Below are positions 1-14,639 of a stretch of DNA of 64,000 nt, piece by piece. Every line of letters starts with the position of its first letter. The first letter of the stretch is position 1. Source of the stretch: Pyrocephalus nanus. Lineage: Eukaryota > Chordata > Aves > Passeriformes > Tyrannidae. The notes beneath the pieces are model-generated. The model ran no database searches, had not been told where the DNA came from, and was given only the letters and a program-made list of their open reading frames with translations. The stretch is from positions 30,715,866 through 30,779,865 of the forward strand of contig CM076261.1 in the NCBI GenBank assembly GCA_038380795.1, given 5' to 3'. The translations under genes were made by a program, and so were the position numbers.

Positions 1-3000
1 TTGTTAATGTAATTTTTACCTCTAGCCATAGATTCATTTTCTCTAAGTAGGAGCTTCACACAAAAGTTTGTTTAACTTCATCTCTGTTATAAAGTATACT
101 TTTTGCCAAGAAGTTTTTTTTGGTGGAGGTTGGGGGAAGAGGAGAACTTGTACATTGTTTTTGGGCTACACCTCTGCTCTTGCCACAGGTAGACACATTT
201 AAGACATTCCTGCTAGTTTATCTCCTCATCTGTTTGAAACAAACAAACAAAGCCTTGCTAGTTTTCTTGAAACACATCCAGAAACGATCTCTTATTCAAT
301 TTGATCTGAAATTTATAATAAAAATAGTTAAAACATTAAATAGAAGAAGCTTTTAAGGCAGGGAGATCATTGACAAATTCTACTGCAGTGTTACAAAAAG
401 CACTGCCATTCTGGCTTGTCTTTTCTTGATTCTACAGCATTACTGTAAAGCGTGTTCTGATGGCTGATGTTAATTTTCAAAGTTATTTTGCCTCAATGGG
501 ATAGAAAGGAGATGCCTATTTCAGCCCAATGAAAATATTTTGTGACAAATAGTATGCGTATATGTGTAGAATCATGTAATACATAAATGTAATTAACTGA
601 AGCTTAAAATTCAGAATGATAAAAACAATGTGAGAAACAAGGCCAGCGTTTATAGCATTCTTACAGTTGACAAACAGGCTTTATAAAGTGAATTGTTATC
701 AGTACATTTTAAAATCTGGTCTGATATTGATGTTTGGAAGTACTTTAGCTGGACAGAATTCATATTTCTGGTTATATAACTTTTTCAGAGAGAGATGGTT
801 TTGGTAGCATGTGAAATAGATTTTTTTTCTTTTTTTTTTTTTTAATAAATAGAATAAATGTTTGTGACTGATTTGGTGGACTGACCTAATTAATGTGGAC
901 TGCTGTCATTTTAATGGACAGGAAATGAAACAACATTTATTACAAGTGAATGAGAAGGAAAGCTAGATAGTGGAGAAATTTCTACTGAAATAGAAGGTAT
1001 CCAGAAGGTGGATATCCCTAACCTGAAAGTTGTTCATCAAAAAAGATACTGTATGTTGCAGGCAGGATTGTTGTACAGGACTGACCTGGTAGTTTGCTGT
1101 CAATTCTCAAGGAATTTAACTAAGGGTTTAGTTCCCCATCAGCTGAGCATTATAGATGAGTAGAATGTGATCTGTTGGTTTGTGCTTCTGTGCATCTGAA
1201 ATGGATCGGTTTGTTAAATCATGTAACTAGAATGCAGATACCAGGATTTGATGCAGCTATCTCTGCTAAACTGGCAGTTTAGAGTGTAAAAGCCCCTGCA
1301 ATAGAGCCTCTGGGATGAGGTGAGCTGCTTTTACTTTTGGCCAGAGCCTGCAGCTGCTGCATCGTAGGGGTTTGCCACATGATGGAAAAAACTTCCTTTG
1401 GAAAACTCTACTGACAAATTTTACACTTGACACTAGACATGATCTCTTGAGATGATGCAAAAAGTTGAGTAGCGAAGGGAAACACTGCATTAAAATGTAA
1501 TGTGAAACATTACATTTTAGTAATGTTCACTGACTTCCAAAAATTCAGATAAAATAATTTTTCATGGGTGTTTTTTTGAAAGGTTTTCCAACTTGAAGCC
1601 TGTTACCATCTGTTTTCTGTGATAATCAAATTTGCCTGATATAAATTAGTTCAGGTGTTTGCTCACCTCCAATGAGGCAGGATTTTCCCATCTCTGAATT
1701 GCAGCAGTCGAAAGACTGAAGTTTCTCTCCTGTGTTAGCAAGAGGAATATGAAACTACTGGAATCAAGTACAGCTAAACCTATCAGAATCATAATAGCTA
1801 AAAGTGCTATGATAAGCAGAAGCATTGGTGGAATTCTGTTTTCTTGGATGCCTGCGTTAATTAATGCCATGTGATTAATGGCAAAGGTGATTAGGAATGG
1901 CAGTATCAGAGCTGATCCATCTTGGACTACTACTGCTGTTTTACGTATAGTAGTAGTAGAAGTAACTGTGGTCAAACCCAAAACTTAGCACCTCACCTCA
2001 GTCGTCATTTTAAAAAAAAGGTAGTTTCACCTTTTGGCAAAATCCCTCTTAGAAGCTGTTTAACTTTGCTTCTAGTCAGGGAAGATACATGTGTTCCTGG
2101 AAAGATGATTTATTGTAGGCTGTAGTTTGCAAGCATAGCATTTTTGATCTAACCATCCATTATGTTTATTGTGTTTCTCAGCCTCCCAAGTAGAATGCCT
2201 TATTTGTGTAAAAACGCACTACAATTCCCCAAACAGGCTATGACTGTATCTGTTGGATTTTGGCTTGTTAAATATGCAGAATGGGTGCAAACAGCATTTC
2301 ACACACGTATCTCCGGGATTTCCTGTTTTTCTTGGGTAGAATGTTTGAAATTAGAGCTGCTGTTCTCTCAGTTAACTTTTGACAGAAGATTACTAAAGGG
2401 AGGTGGATGCAAGTGGCTAAATTGTTGCATGTACATTGACAGGAGTAAATAATCTTATGGTAATTTATAATGTTTTACTACAACCTGATATATGACAGGT
2501 CAGTCACCCAGGTTTTTAAACTAAATGACTGTGGTTAGCTCAAGATTTAATAAAAACATTGCTGTGATTTAATGGTCAGTAAAAGAATCTTTAGATCTTC
2601 TGTATATATATACAATCCTAGTGCTTCCTCTGTCACTTGTTCTTCAGAGATCAAATTACAGGCCTATGATACTGTTGGCATCTCCTATTTGCTTGCTGCA
2701 ATCATCTGGATTTGTAACAGGAAGCTTAATAGTGTGATAAATAAATGGGGTTTTCTGAGATGATTCACCACTTCCTCTAATTGTTCCCCATTTTAAGGCT
2801 AAGCAGCATTCTAGGTGTTTTTCAATGAGAATATTAGTATATAGGAAGGAAAAATACATTTAGGAAATTTATTTCTGGGTGCTCAGTGGTAACTGTAGAA
2901 AGTTGATCTGTAGACTGGGATTTTTGGAACACGTTGCGAAAGCTAAATGGCAACAAGGTATGTCTTGATCCACAGTGAAATAATCATATTGTACCTTCCT

Positions 3001-3234
3001 CATCAGGTCCAATGATGAAATAGACTCTAGGAGTAATCAGTTCAAGGGGAAAGCTCTTGAGACAGTGAATTAGTCCAAGAAACTATATGGTAACAGTTTA
3101 TCTGCAGGAAAGCTGCCAATTAGTAATGCAGAGGAAAACAAAAATCCAACCAGACTTGAAATAAGAGGTGGTCATTGAGGGCCACAAGAGGTGCTGCTGT
3201 AACATTAAGAGCAGAATAATAAAAAATGACAAAA

Positions 3235-4785
3235 TGTGCTGCTGCTGCTGAGTGGGGTGGGTGTTTTAGTTGCCATTGATGCAGATGAGGTTGAGATACT
3301 CAAGACCTTCTTTTGCACCAAGAAGATCTACCAGGTCTTTGTACCTATGAACGGGTTTCAGGGAAGAGAAAAACATCCAACAGAGGAAGATGATCAAGTC
3401 AGGGAGCTCTTGAAGTCTTGACATATGCAAAGTCCATGGGACTAGGTGGGATCCAAGAGTGCTGAGAAATCTGCTTGATGTTAGCATAGCCATAATCTTT
3501 GGCAGGTCATAAAGATTGGTGGATTTTCTCAATTGCTGGAGAATGGTGAATGCTCCACCGGTCTTCAGGAAGGGCAAGAAGCATTATCCAGGGAACTACA
3601 GGGTGGTCAAGTGCACTTTAATACATGGGGAAATCATGAATTAGGTCCACTTGGAAGTCAGTTGTGGGCATGTAAGGGTTCTGTTGTGGATTGGAAATAG
3701 CATCATGGGTTTACCAAAGGTAAGTCATGCCTGACCAACCCAGTCACCCTCTGTAATGAAATGACTGACTCTGTGAATAAGGCAGTGAGCAGTGGATATG
3801 ATCTATTTTGATCTCAGCAAGGCTTTTGGCATGGTTTCCCCAAAGCAACAATCTTGTGTTCAAGTTGGGAAACTGTGATCTAGATAGGTGAACTGCTCAT
3901 TGAGTGAAACACTGCTTGAATCTTTAAACTCAGAGGGTTGAGTGACAAATTTTGTACGTGAACAAGTTTTATTCCTCTGCACTGATCCCTATTCTGTCTC
4001 ACGTCTTGATCAGTGACTTGGAGGAGGAGACTGTGTGCCTTCATTAAGTTTGTGGGTGTCACCAGACTCGGAAGTATAGTCCAAAAGCCTGAGGGCAGCC
4101 TCTACAGGGTTAAGTTATACACTGACCTAATGGAATTCAACATGGACCAGTGTGAAGTCCTGCAAGTGGAATGGTTTAACTCCCTGCATGGATACAGTCC
4201 GCTGACTGAGTAGTTGATAGCAGCTCTACATAGAAGGGGGTGGCTGGCCCGGGGGACAGTACACTAAAGAAAGCCAGTGAGAAAGGGTAACGGCATCCTG
4301 GGCTGTGTCAACAGGAACTCAGCTAGTAGATCGAGTTGATGGATTTTCACACAGTCTTCAGTATCTGGAGTACTGTTTTGAGTCCAACTAGTGAGCCACC
4401 AACACTGTTGGGTTGGACCTGTTACTGTGTGAGGAGTGGCTGAAGTTCAGTCTGGAGACAAGAAGGCTTCAGGGGACCTAATCATAACTTTCTGATACCT
4501 TGAAAGAGGGAACTGAGAAGAAGTCAGGCTCTTTAACATGCGGTATGAGGAACAATAGACAACAGTCATGAACTGTAACATGGCAGGTTTTCAGTGTAAA
4601 GGTCATTGACTCTGGAAAAAGTTGCCCAAAGAGGCTGTGGAATATGGCCCAGGAAAGTTTCCAAGACCCAACTCCATTAAACACTGAGCAACCTGGTCTG
4701 ACCTCAGAGCTGATCCTGCTTTGCGCAGGAGATTGTGCTGTGGGCCTCCCAAGGTTCCTTCCAATCTGAACCATTCTGTATTTGG
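3235..4785 (+). mobile_element. Old, degraded CR1 LINE copy (+ strand)
   Basis: Broken frames give pieces of a CR1 reverse transcriptase in the right order. Near 3430-3470 there is a segment like 'KSMGPDGIHPRVLR'. Near 3560-3610 there is the 'FKKGKKEDPGNYRPV' block, here GRARSIIQGTTGWSS-like in a shifted frame. Near 3790-3840 the remains of '[12 protein letters not shown]' appear as CTCAGCAAGGCTTTTGGCAT. Near 4130-4170 comes the 'KFNKGKCKVLHL' equivalent. The copy ends at TTCCTTCCAATCTGAACCATTCTG (about 4750-4785), a CR1-type 3' end. Stops and frameshifts throughout show it is long dead. The start is approximate. Confidence 0.75.
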
Positions 4786-7700
4786 AGCCAGCATCCAAAT
4801 TACACAGAGCCAGCAGGAGCTGCTTTGCCTTTCAGGGTCTTAAAATGTTTCAGGTACCCTTGTTACCTGAGAATTTTTAAATTACTTGGTTTAAGTTACA
4901 GGCTTCAGTTCACTCAAAGGGTATAGAAAGAATCTGGCATTTAATGTTTCTGAGCAAGAATGTACTGAGAATTCTGAGATACTTCTGTGACTAGTGAAGT
5001 TTACCCATTACCTCCAAATTCAAATTTTTCTTAAGTGCTTGTGTAAACTAAAAAGAATTTAGAAATTTTATGGGAAAATGGAGCTGTAAATTCTTACTCC
5101 ATGAATTTAATACTTCAGTGATGCTTCAAGAAAAAATAGAAAACTAGCATGGGGATGAGACTGTATGAAAAAACAGAAAATGAGGACAGTGGCCAGTTAT
5201 AACTTCACCAGTGTGCTGTTGCTTTCCATAGGTATGCAGGCTGTTGCAACATGATGTGGTTTTGTGTCTTTGCAGGGTGTCTGGGTGTGCTGAGGAGCAA
5301 GTGAGTGTCTGGTGGTTTCAGGCAGGCACAGCTGAGCTCCTTCCTCCCTGTCCCCACGGGGGGATCACCCAGGCTGTGCCAGGCAGTTGCTGGGGAGAAG
5401 AGAACAGTTGCAGGCCTGGCCCAAGTGTGTCTGCCACTGCAAATGAAAGAGTTTGCTATGTGACCCATGTTTAGCTTGGATTTAGGTACTGTGTATAGAC
5501 TGTCTCTTTTTTTCCCAATTCTTTAGGGGATAATTGTTTCTTTGATAGGTTTGCCCACATGATGTTGGCAAGACCTGCATTTAGTACTATACAGATACTT
5601 ACTGGCCTGTCACAGTGAGCTGCATTCATGTTCAGCAGTAAACCCTGGCACCCTGTTCTAAGTTGAATTGCTTACATAGTTGGCATAGTCTTACTGAAGT
5701 AATTGCTGATGTATGGAGCAGTGTTTCAGGGTAAAACACTCTTTCAAGTGCCTGAGTCATGTTAGAGGCATGTTGTCTGGAAACTGCTGAAAGAGATTCC
5801 TTGTTGGTTTCCTTTGTACTCTCATTTCCTGAAGAAGAATGAGGGGTTTAGTAATTTTCTTTTTGTGTAGCAGACTGACATGGAATTGTTGTGGCCCTCA
5901 GCTAGGACAGCCCATGTCCTAGGTTAGTTGGGAAAGGTATTATGCTATGGATTGACACGCTGACTGTGACACAGATCAAATGTTTTCCCCCTTTTGTAGC
6001 TGACTGTCAGTGACACACTTTCTGATAAATTAGTCAGGGAAGCATTCTGCTGCATGGAGAGCACAGAAAAAATATAGAAGGGGATTCTGTCTTTCTTGAT
6101 TTGCTTAAAAAAAAAGAGGTTTTCTTAATTATAAGACTTTAATGAGTTAATCTGCTGTTAACTGTTTTAACAAAATCATGCTACTTTATTTGAAAGTCCT
6201 GGAAACCAAAGGGAGGGTTCATGAAGTATTGGCAAATGTATGCAGGAATCTGGAAATTATCTGGCTTGCTTCTAGTTTTGTTGTATGAGTTGTTAAACAA
6301 GTCTATGGAAGACCAGTGCTGACGGGGAAGCTGGAATCTTTACCCAAATGCTTCTGCTGTACAGAACAGTAATAATACTCCACATAATGGTGAGAGAGAA
6401 AGGACTTTCCTAATTTGGGGTTGTCATCTTAAATGTCTTTAAGCACCAAAGGGGCAGTGCCTAATTTAAAGCAAATAAGTGTATTTCTTTTTTCCCTGAT
6501 GTAAACTAGGTAACTTTGGTAACGCAAAGGCCACATCAGAATTCAGCTTTTCCTGAAGTATTAGAACAACAGCCTGTGAATAAGTCTTAAGCTGTAGTCT
6601 GATAAGACATGGCACTTCACAAGAGCCATCATAGAGTAGAGACCTGGAGTAGAGACACTTGAGTCACTTGGCCCAGAAATGCTCCAGTTACAACCTGGAT
6701 TTCTTCTGCTAGTGCAAGTGTGCCCTGTGCCACACTGTCAGTCACTCTTGGGAAATGACTGAAATTTTACATTGTTTTTTATGTTTTGTCTTTGTTAACC
6801 CAACCCAAACGAGCCAGGTTTTTTTGTCTGAGTGCAGTGATCCCTCATCCTCATAGCTGGTATTAAGAAGTTTAAATCCATAGGTATCCATATTATTCAG
6901 ATATGTTGGCTTTTTGATTAGAGATGAAGAAATAATGAAACATTGGATATCTTTAAGATGAAATCAGGCAGCATATTTTATTCTTTCATGTAATTTATCT
7001 TATGTTTTATCATCTGGTGCTGTAGATAGGAGTTGTTACTCACCCTACTAATGCATAGTTTGTTCTTAATTAAATTGCTGATGTAGAGCATTATACAAAT
7101 CTTATGTATGTGTAATGTTGAAATGATGAATTTATTAGCCAGTTAATAATTGTGCAGGTTATTTGTTTGTAGAGTAGTAACCAGACAGAATACTGGGGTG
7201 TTGATAAGGGTTTTTTTAGTTTTGTTTCGGAGGGGATTTTTAAGTGTTGTTGTAGAGATCAAGGTAAAATTTAAATATATCACTTAAGTTTTCATTTTGT
7301 AAGGTGGTATGTATGTCAACTTTCATTTAGATCATGGTAGTATCTTCTTCAGGAGAATAAGCATTTCAGAAATGGTGTAAGGGTATTTAGGGATAATTGA
7401 AGGATTCTGCTTTATGTAAATGTAAGCAGAGATAAAATGATTAAGGAAATAATTCCAGATTTCATTATATACTTTTGAAAAGATCTCCTTGCTATCAAGT
7501 TCTCGTGTATAAGGAAGCTTTTTATGTAACCAATTTATATTGTAGAATTCATAAAAACAAAGCATAAGACTAAATTTACAGTTGATCCTAATTAAAAAAA
7601 AAAATAAAATTGCAGATCCTTGAAGCTGCCAGCTCTAAGGGTGGAAGTAGTAACTGGGAATTGCTAGTGGACATCCAGCTAGTGTTCAGATTCTACAACT

Positions 7701-7935
7701 GAAACAGTAGGCCTGTGTAGGATGAGTAGGTTGACTGTTGAGTTTAAATTAGATTGGATGTTTTGCTCTTAGAGGTGGGTGGCTTAAGTCCAGGAACTCA
7801 GGTGGTGAACTCTGTTACTCCGTTTTACTGGAATGTTATTGCCTAAAGTGCAAGCATTAGAAAGTTTAGATTATTAAACTGAAGCTTTATATAAGGAATA
7901 AGAAAACATAATAATAATATTTTGCTTGTCATAGA

Positions 7936-7957
7936 TACATATATATATATATATATA
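7936..7957. repeat. (TA)n microsatellite
   Basis: An uninterrupted run of alternating A and T of about 20 bases in intron 1. Confidence 0.9.
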
Positions 7958-10900
7958 AAAGTTTAATATCTTTTATTTACTATAGTGATCTTTTCTATTA
8001 TTGAGTTTTGTAGTTATAAGATTTCTAGTACATGACTCTAGACTTGTTTGTAGCCAGGAAGGAGACTGTGTTTTTAAACTGTCCTCTGATCTGGGAACAG
8101 TTGCATCTGGGTATTACATAGGATTAAATAGCAATCATTGTCAAAGCCTATTTGGTAGTAAATCCAGGCAGAGCAACTGTTAAACAAACTGACAGTCAAG
8201 CAAACTGTACAGGCAGAAGATATGCATTGACGAAGATGACTTGGATTTGGAACATGTACTGTTCCTTTTTTCATTTGACTGCTCAAACAACATGGAAAAA
8301 TGTTTTGACTTGGAAATAGAGCTCCTTGGAGAAGATAGAAACCTAGCATTTATGGAAACTACGTCAAACATACTGGGGGTCTTGAACTCAAATCTAAATT
8401 TTTTGACATTGGGATTATTTTTTCATGATAAAGGGATAAGGATTTAAATTGCTGTTGTTCCCAAGTATTGTTTAGTTTATCCTTTCTGTTGGACACAGAC
8501 ATATTGAGCCTCTGGGGCTATGAACAATGTGTTCTTATAAATGGGACGCAAACCAAAAAACTGGTGTTCTGATACTTCTGAATGGTAAGTCACTTGAATA
8601 TATCTTGAACATTGCCTTGTAATAGCATGTTATTGTATAATACTCAAAATTAAATTCAATGTGTAGCTATAATATGGTAGAATCATCTCTACGTGTTAGT
8701 TAATGACCTTGTAAGATAGAGAAACAGAAAACATAGCTATGGTGGGTGAATCTTGACAGTGCTTCTTGACAATGTGTCAAAGCAATTCTGTATTCTTTTA
8801 CTCTCCAAATAGATGTGGGTAACACTTCATGTTTTAGCTTGATGTAAGTGATAATGGCAGCTATGGTATTAGGTGTCAATCAAAATAGTGTGCTTGTAAT
8901 ATTAGTCATCTACTGAAGGGAGCACAAATGCAGATACTGAACTCATTATGAAGAAGGAATGCCTGTGGTGTGTTCAGGGTGAATAGCACTTCCAAGTAAA
9001 TGAAGAAGATTCTAGAGATAAAGGATGTACACAGATAAGCTAATGGCTGCCTATGTCAAAATAACATTGCTCACCTGACAACTATTCTTTTAAAGATGAT
9101 CTTGCAGCCAGTAGCAGCAGTTGTTTTCTTGCTCTAAATCTGCTGTTTTGGAGCGTGAAAGTTCAGAGGATGGCATTGTAACTGCTTGGTGTAATGTAAT
9201 AATTCTGGCTCTTGTAATTTGATCCGTAATCTCCAGTGGCTTTTCAACAAGTGCTCTTGTCTGCTTTAGATTAATATTATTGTAATGCAGGGTTTCCATG
9301 ATACTTCCCTTAAAAAGAAATATGTATCTCTTCTCGTAAACAAGAAGGACCGCTTAAGATCTTTCCCAGCTGAAGACTCGTTGGCATACAACATACAGTT
9401 AACTTTGCTTGGGCATGCCCCACAGTATGTTAAAATTCAAGCTTGCAGTTGACCTGTTAACATGTGGTACTCCTGAATAGAAATATATGGGTGCATTTGG
9501 TTTATCTAGCTTAAATCATTTTCTACTTGTTTGATGGGCTGGAATTTCAGAACTGGATCAAATCCATGCTCAGTTACTAGAACCAGCTCTTAGTCTTCAC
9601 TAATATGCTGCTGTTCTACTATACTTTATAAGTGTGCTGAGGTACCAGGTACGTGTTGAGTGAGTAGATTATTTCTCTTGGTTTTTTTGTTAGTTTAAGC
9701 ATAAGGAACTTTTTTTTTTCTAAGTTCACATTATGTGTATTTTTTACCATGTGATATATTAATTTATGTTAATTATGGATAGTCACTTTGTTGGTATCCA
9801 TGTGTCTTCCTGTTAGAGGTGCACATACCCATGGGGAGTGCCTTGATATTGACCAATAACTACCAGTCAGTCTCCCCTTAAGGAAGACAAAGATGAATAT
9901 TTCGGCCTACATTTTTTTCACAGTAGAATGTGTAAAATCAGTTACAGATACTTGACTTAACATATATAGATACATATGCACTCAGCTTGAACAAATGGTT
10001 GTTTTCTTTCACCTGTCTGTCCTGCTTTAAATTTATATTTGGAAGTCTGTGTAATGGCCTGCTTCGTGTATTGGATTGTATTTGTGAAGAGAGTCTCTTC
10101 CTGATACAGTGTGGTAATTTCCACAGACTTTCTTTTTTCTGAGGTTGTGAAGAATTCCATTTTTCTTAAAATTTGTCATTTCTTGCAGATGACATGTCCA
10201 TTTCAGTGGAGAGGTCTCTATGATCTCTATTTGTTCAGTTTCATTATTTTTAACCCGTTTGTCAGTGGACAGCTATACTCAATAATCAGAGTTTAATGCA
10301 TAGGAGCCTTTGTTCAGACTACTGATGTGGTAGTAGTCAATCAAACTAAGAATTCCCATCCTGCTTTTGGTAATTATTGTAAAATTCTGACTTAAGCTGG
10401 CACTGCCACCAAAAGGGAACGTTCACTGAATTATGGTCTTTGCAGTGTAGTTGTGTGGAGCTTGGCAGAGCCCATTCCTTGGCTTTTGCGATGTGCCCTT
10501 GCATGTGTGCACGTGTTTATCACCTCAATCATTTCATGAGCTATCTGTAACTGTTAGCACCTATGTCTGTACCACAGAAATTAAAATAGCTGAGTTTCAT
10601 AGTGGACTTCTGAGTTAGCACTTTGATTAAGGCTTAATGCTTAATAATTAATTACCTCATTTTTTTGAAAACTGTAAGTAACTACAAGTAACTTTCCTCT
10701 AAATCGTCACAGTTAGTCCACTGGCTGCCAGTGTTTGCTTCCTGCCTGCCCTAACTTTATCATACTGCATTAATATTTTTGATACAAGGAGTTGCATTGC
10801 CTCGTATAATTAAGCCTTTGATTCAGTTGTAATCAATTGGTAGGTGCTGATAGACTTAACAGGTAGCAACACCGGGCTGAATTGGTGAAATTGAAGCAGA

Positions 10901-13634
10901 CTGGAAAATTTTACTTCCTATCTAGAGGCTCTGTAGCAATTCTTTCTTGCTATAACTAAGAGTGATTCAGTTATTTGGGTATTTGAAAGCAAATATTTTC
11001 TAGAGGTAAGGAGCTGTTGCTCAGAATCATAAGCTGTTTCAAACAACTCAACAACAACAACAAAAAGAGGAAATCATAATAAACTTGACTGTCACATTTA
11101 ATTTCAAGTCTTTGTGAGAAATCAAATTTTTAAATACCAATGTCTTCAATGTGGAATAGTATGGAATAATTGGAAAGGTTAAAAAAAAAAAAGTCTGATA
11201 AGGTCAGGGAGCTTATATCCATAGAAAGTCATTGAGCCAAAGGATTGAAGGATGACAGTTCAAAAAAATCTGAATGTAAGAACAGTCATTTGAAAAGTGA
11301 TTTGAGTGGCAATCAATTACCCAAAGAGGTCAAAAGCAGGCCTTCTGTAAGGATGGGATTATCTCACATCTGCCAGCAACAGGCGGATTGGGTAGGCAAC
11401 TTAAGCTTCTGATATTGGCCCTGTCTGAGAAGCCTTTTGGACTCATTCAAGGTATTTTGTCATAAATCCAAATAAACTTTAGCTTTGTTGATTTTGATTC
11501 TTAAATGAACTTCCTTTATAAAACAAAGCTATCTAGAAGGCAAGTGGAGATGCTGGATTGTGGTGCTGTAGCTTAGATTCTTGGCATCGTCATGTGTATT
11601 ATTACTTCAAGTTCAAGTGACAGAGTAAGCCCTGGTAGTTCTAAGTTTTTCTCTTCATGAGTGTCAAGTACCTCATATTTGTATTCCCCAGATGTTGAAA
11701 TGGTAGTACAATTTTTAGTCCGGTTTGAAATCCTGGTGTTTATGTTGCTGCTAACATTATTAGTGCTCTGACAGAAGTATATTCTGCTAGCTTGCTTCTA
11801 CCTCCTCCTTTGAAGGGTTAGAAGCCATGGAGTTAGTGCTTGGTGCTCAGTTACTGAATTCGGAACTAAGTTGATGTTGGAAGTGTACTGATTTGAGCTT
11901 ACTGGGATGGATTTATGTGCAATTGAGTTGTGTGTGGTAATGGACTAAACTTACTTCCAAAGTATACTGAGTCAAAGCATCCTCTGGAGGAAAGGGTCTC
12001 CAGACCTCATATTCCTGTACATATAGTCCAGGTTCTGTTAAGTAACTTCTGAAGAGGACTAGTCCTCATGAAACATTTTGTGAAGAGTAGGGAGATAGTA
12101 GATAAAATACTCCATTTACTTTTATTACTCTTGTAGTCAGGTAGTGCCACTGAACTGACCTATCATCAGCATGAACAAGGTTGACACAATGGTAATGAGG
12201 TTAAAGTATATCAGGAAAACTGCATGCAGAAAGGACTTGGAAAGAATGTTCTTATATATGAAATGTATTCAGTGATACTGGCCATATACAGTTGTGCTGA
12301 GTTAGGGAAGCATAAAAAGGGAGGCTGTTAGATGTATCAGCTATGAAAATTTTTGGGGAAGCCTGTTATGGAGAAGTTGCAGTCCAGGTCTTGCCATCTA
12401 ACTGTATGCTCCAGTGTACAATGGGTATACTTTGTGTTGAGTCCAGAATACATTCGTTATCTGTCTATACCAAAATGACTTGTGCTGCAAAAGGATGTAA
12501 TACTGCTTCCTATTCAAGCTTACAATAGCTGCCAGGCAAAAAAAAAGACTCAATAAAACTCTGACATGAGTTAATTTCTCAGGACTTTTTTTTTTTTCTT
12601 TTAAATAATAGTAGATATGAGAGTTTGGCAATGTGAATGGGATGTCAGGGTATTGGAGCTCAAAAGCAAGTAAGAATGACTTGTCTACAACAAAAGTGGT
12701 TGCATACCAAAAGTACTTTAGTAAATAATGCTTCTTATTTAATAATGTGCAAAAAGAAAAATATTTGCCTAACTAAATAATGTAGCAAGTGCTGCTCTAC
12801 TAATGCCGTAAACTTACGTTTTAACCTGCTGGGAAGAGTTGGGGGTGGAAATAATAAAATGAAGATGAAAACAGCCTAAGAGAAATCTAATTTCACATTT
12901 GTTACTATTCTCCTCTACAGAAGCTAATATTTCTAATTAAGCTTGCTAGGTCACTTAGATGTACACCTATGGACTGCTAATTGGTTTTAGAATTTAAAAT
13001 CTTCAGAGACAACTTTGTGAATCTTTAATCATGTCAGGAACAGAAGACATGAAGGCAGAAGCATTGTTAAGTCTTACCTAGTGCTTTTAAAATACATTGT
13101 AGACTTTGGAAATAATGGGTTCATATACATGCCAAAGTACTTTGCTGCTTTTTAATGCAATTAAAGTGTTAGCTTCTATTGTTGAGTCAAAGAGCTTTTC
13201 CAGGAAATCATGCATTTAGAATTTTGTGTGGAGTGAGTCAGTGCAGTAGAAGACCAGCAAACCCATTTTAATTGAGCTTAAATTAGGCTAGTTTTGTGAA
13301 CTTAATTAAAATAATGTAACTTCCAGTTCTTGAATCAGTGTAGTTATCCTGATTTGCAGATAGTATCACATGGTATCTATACCATACTACATAATGTCTA
13401 TTGGGTCTGAGCATGTTCTTTAAAGGCATGGATCAGAGGTGCTTGAACATGCCCATGTGATGAATGGCCTCTACTGAAATAAGATACTGCGGAAAACATT
13501 GTCTGGTGGTGGCATTTTGCAGGTAGTGTTATGGAGGTGAATGGCTGAAGAATGAAGGTCATGTGTGAATACTTACTATCTGTGCTAAGAGTAATCACCT
13601 GTGCTTTTTTATTTTATTGAAAGCAACCATATCT

Positions 13635-13678
13635 ATTTTAACACCATATCTGTGTGTCCATATATGTGGTGTTAAAAT
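13635..13678. repeat. Short inverted repeat (12-bp perfect arms)
   Basis: ATTTTAACACCA at 13635-13646 is the exact reverse complement of TGGTGTTAAAAT at 13667-13678, with a 20-base spacer. It could form a small hairpin. It is too short to be a typical microRNA precursor. The function is unknown. Confidence 0.6.
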
Positions 13679-14639
13679 TTGAGCATAAAATAGTGGATTC
13701 TCATAAGTATTTGGCTGCATTTGTTGTGCTGGCAAGTATTTGTAAGTGGTAAGTTGCAGTCAAGTTTAAATAGCTTTGTCTAGTTTGGTCTGTAAAATGA
13801 GCAAGATTTCAAATGTGTTTTTTTGCTTGTTTTAAGCTAAAGGAGAACTTGATTTGCACACTTGTGAGTATAATGCAGTACCTCTACTTTCAAGTAACAG
13901 TTCTTACCAAAGAAATATGAGACTATTGTAATATGTATCAATTGTTTGAGTGTGCATGCAAATATTAAAGCTTTAGAAACAAACAGTTATCTGAATGTCT
14001 TTGTAACATTATGTCTACAGGTTTCTGTCCTAAATAGCATTGGGAGCTGCTTGCTTTGTCTTGTCTGTCTTGGTATTATTGCATGTGCTACATATCCTTG
14101 ATAAAAATGAATTTGAAGCTAATTTACTCATGACCTGAGGACAGGTGAGCTGATGAGAAATGCTGGTTTTGAGTACTGAGTTAGGGAGTATGCTTCTGAC
14201 CAGAGCTGTGAAAGTGCAAATGCTGCATTTATAGTAACACGTAGCCCTTTGCAGAAACGGAAGAAAGTGAAGGCAAGATGTTAATCTTGTTCTCATTACA
14301 GTAACATAGCAGCTGAGTAAATGGAGTTCATGAAGAACACCCTTGCCTTGATTTAGGTTAAATTTGTGTACTTAAGTAGCTGTGTTAAATGTAGCTCTAA
14401 TGAGATTCAGGCTGCTTGCCTTTGTCATCTAAAGGAGATAATCTGCTAGAACAAATTTGATAAATGAAGAATGAAATCTCCCTTTTTTAGTCATGACAAC
14501 CTGCAAAATCCTTTCTGTTTCTTCTTGAGTGAAACCTGTTCATAAAGCAGAACGTGGTAAGGGTCTTTTTGTTTCTACTGCAATTTGCCAAAGGGATCAG
14601 ATGGGGGGAGCATTTTTGATAGGATGGAGAGAGGAAGGT

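Noticed and set aside
5205..5474. Overlapping open frames on both strands in a GC-richer pocket.
   Set aside because: There is no family similarity, and open frames on both strands suggest a compositional effect.
13635..13678. Hairpin as a microRNA precursor.
   Set aside because: The stem is only 12 bp with a 20-base loop, too short for a typical precursor.
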